5,263 nucleotides of DNA from Bacillota bacterium (lineage in GTDB: Bacteria; Bacillota; Dethiobacteria; Dethiobacterales; Dethiobacteraceae): assembly GCA_024650095.1 (NCBI GenBank), contig JANKMV010000173.1, positions 1 through 5,263 of the forward strand. The letters are read 5' to 3'. Position 1 is the stretch's first letter. Each line of letters starts with the position of its first letter. Both the position numbers and the translations under genes were made by a program. Positions 5,176-5,263 of this stretch are shown one piece after another. The notes beneath the pieces were generated by a model that worked only from the letters and a program-made list of their open reading frames with translations, was not told the DNA's origin and searched no databases.

Positions 5176-5263
5176 GCACTACGATGAATAGGAGCCGGGG
5201 ACAAGCAATATGCCCATTTACTACATCCAATATAGTTTACTGCCAATGAAAAAACTGCCTGTC

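Larger units (their letters stand above)
4890..5263. other. Gene-free region downstream of aspB
   Basis: No coding region with a start, ribosome binding site and recognisable product is visible in these 374 nt on either strand. There is also no clear intrinsic terminator directly after aspB. The stretch holds the degenerate repeat array and hairpin listed separately, and at its end an A run followed by CTGCCTGTC that may be the first arm of another terminator. Confidence 0.7.

Overview
The window looks like a stretch of chromosome from a Gram-positive-type (Bacillota) bacterium of moderate GC content. The evidence is a canonical SAM-I (S-box) riboswitch with an intrinsic-terminator expression platform, strong AGGAGG-type ribosome binding sites, sigma-A-like promoters, and amino-acid enzymes resembling those of Bacillus and related lineages. 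A Negativicutes-like or clostridial source is possible, but I cannot fix the genus from sequence alone.

Layout. Two transcription units diverge from an intergenic region at about 2044-2564. Leftward (minus strand), a TTGACA-17-TACCAT promoter precedes an S-box riboswitch, then metY (O-acetylhomoserine sulfhydrylase), then a GloC/YqgX-like metallo-beta-lactamase-fold hydrolase. The unit ends in a perfect 30-bp palindromic terminator at 4-33. No terminator separates metY from the hydrolase gene, so both are probably under SAM control. Rightward (plus strand), a TTGAGG-18-TATAAT promoter with a short leader drives serC (phosphoserine aminotransferase) and then, 48 nt later, an aspartate aminotransferase (aspB-like). 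The last 374 nt hold no recognisable gene. They contain a degenerate array of about 63-70-bp repeats, a strong 9-bp hairpin inside one repeat, and what may be the first arm of another terminator at the window edge.

How the genes fit together. Aspartate aminotransferase makes the aspartate from which homoserine and O-acetylhomoserine derive, and MetY turns O-acetylhomoserine plus sulfide into homocysteine. SerC makes phosphoserine; serine supplies the one-carbon unit that methylates homocysteine. The window is therefore a small methionine/serine/aspartate supply locus in which only the sulfur-incorporation arm carries a visible SAM sensor.

Most unusual signal. The metY leader does not end at the S-box terminator. 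Between that terminator and the metY ribosome binding site lies about 100 nt bounded by an exact 12-bp direct repeat of the terminator tail. It contains a compact 56-nt fold closed by an 8-bp stem, followed directly by a second terminator-like hairpin. This could be a second regulatory element in tandem with the S-box, a terminator-tail duplication, or a small insertion. It is the best candidate here for something undescribed, but that reading is inference from base pairing only.
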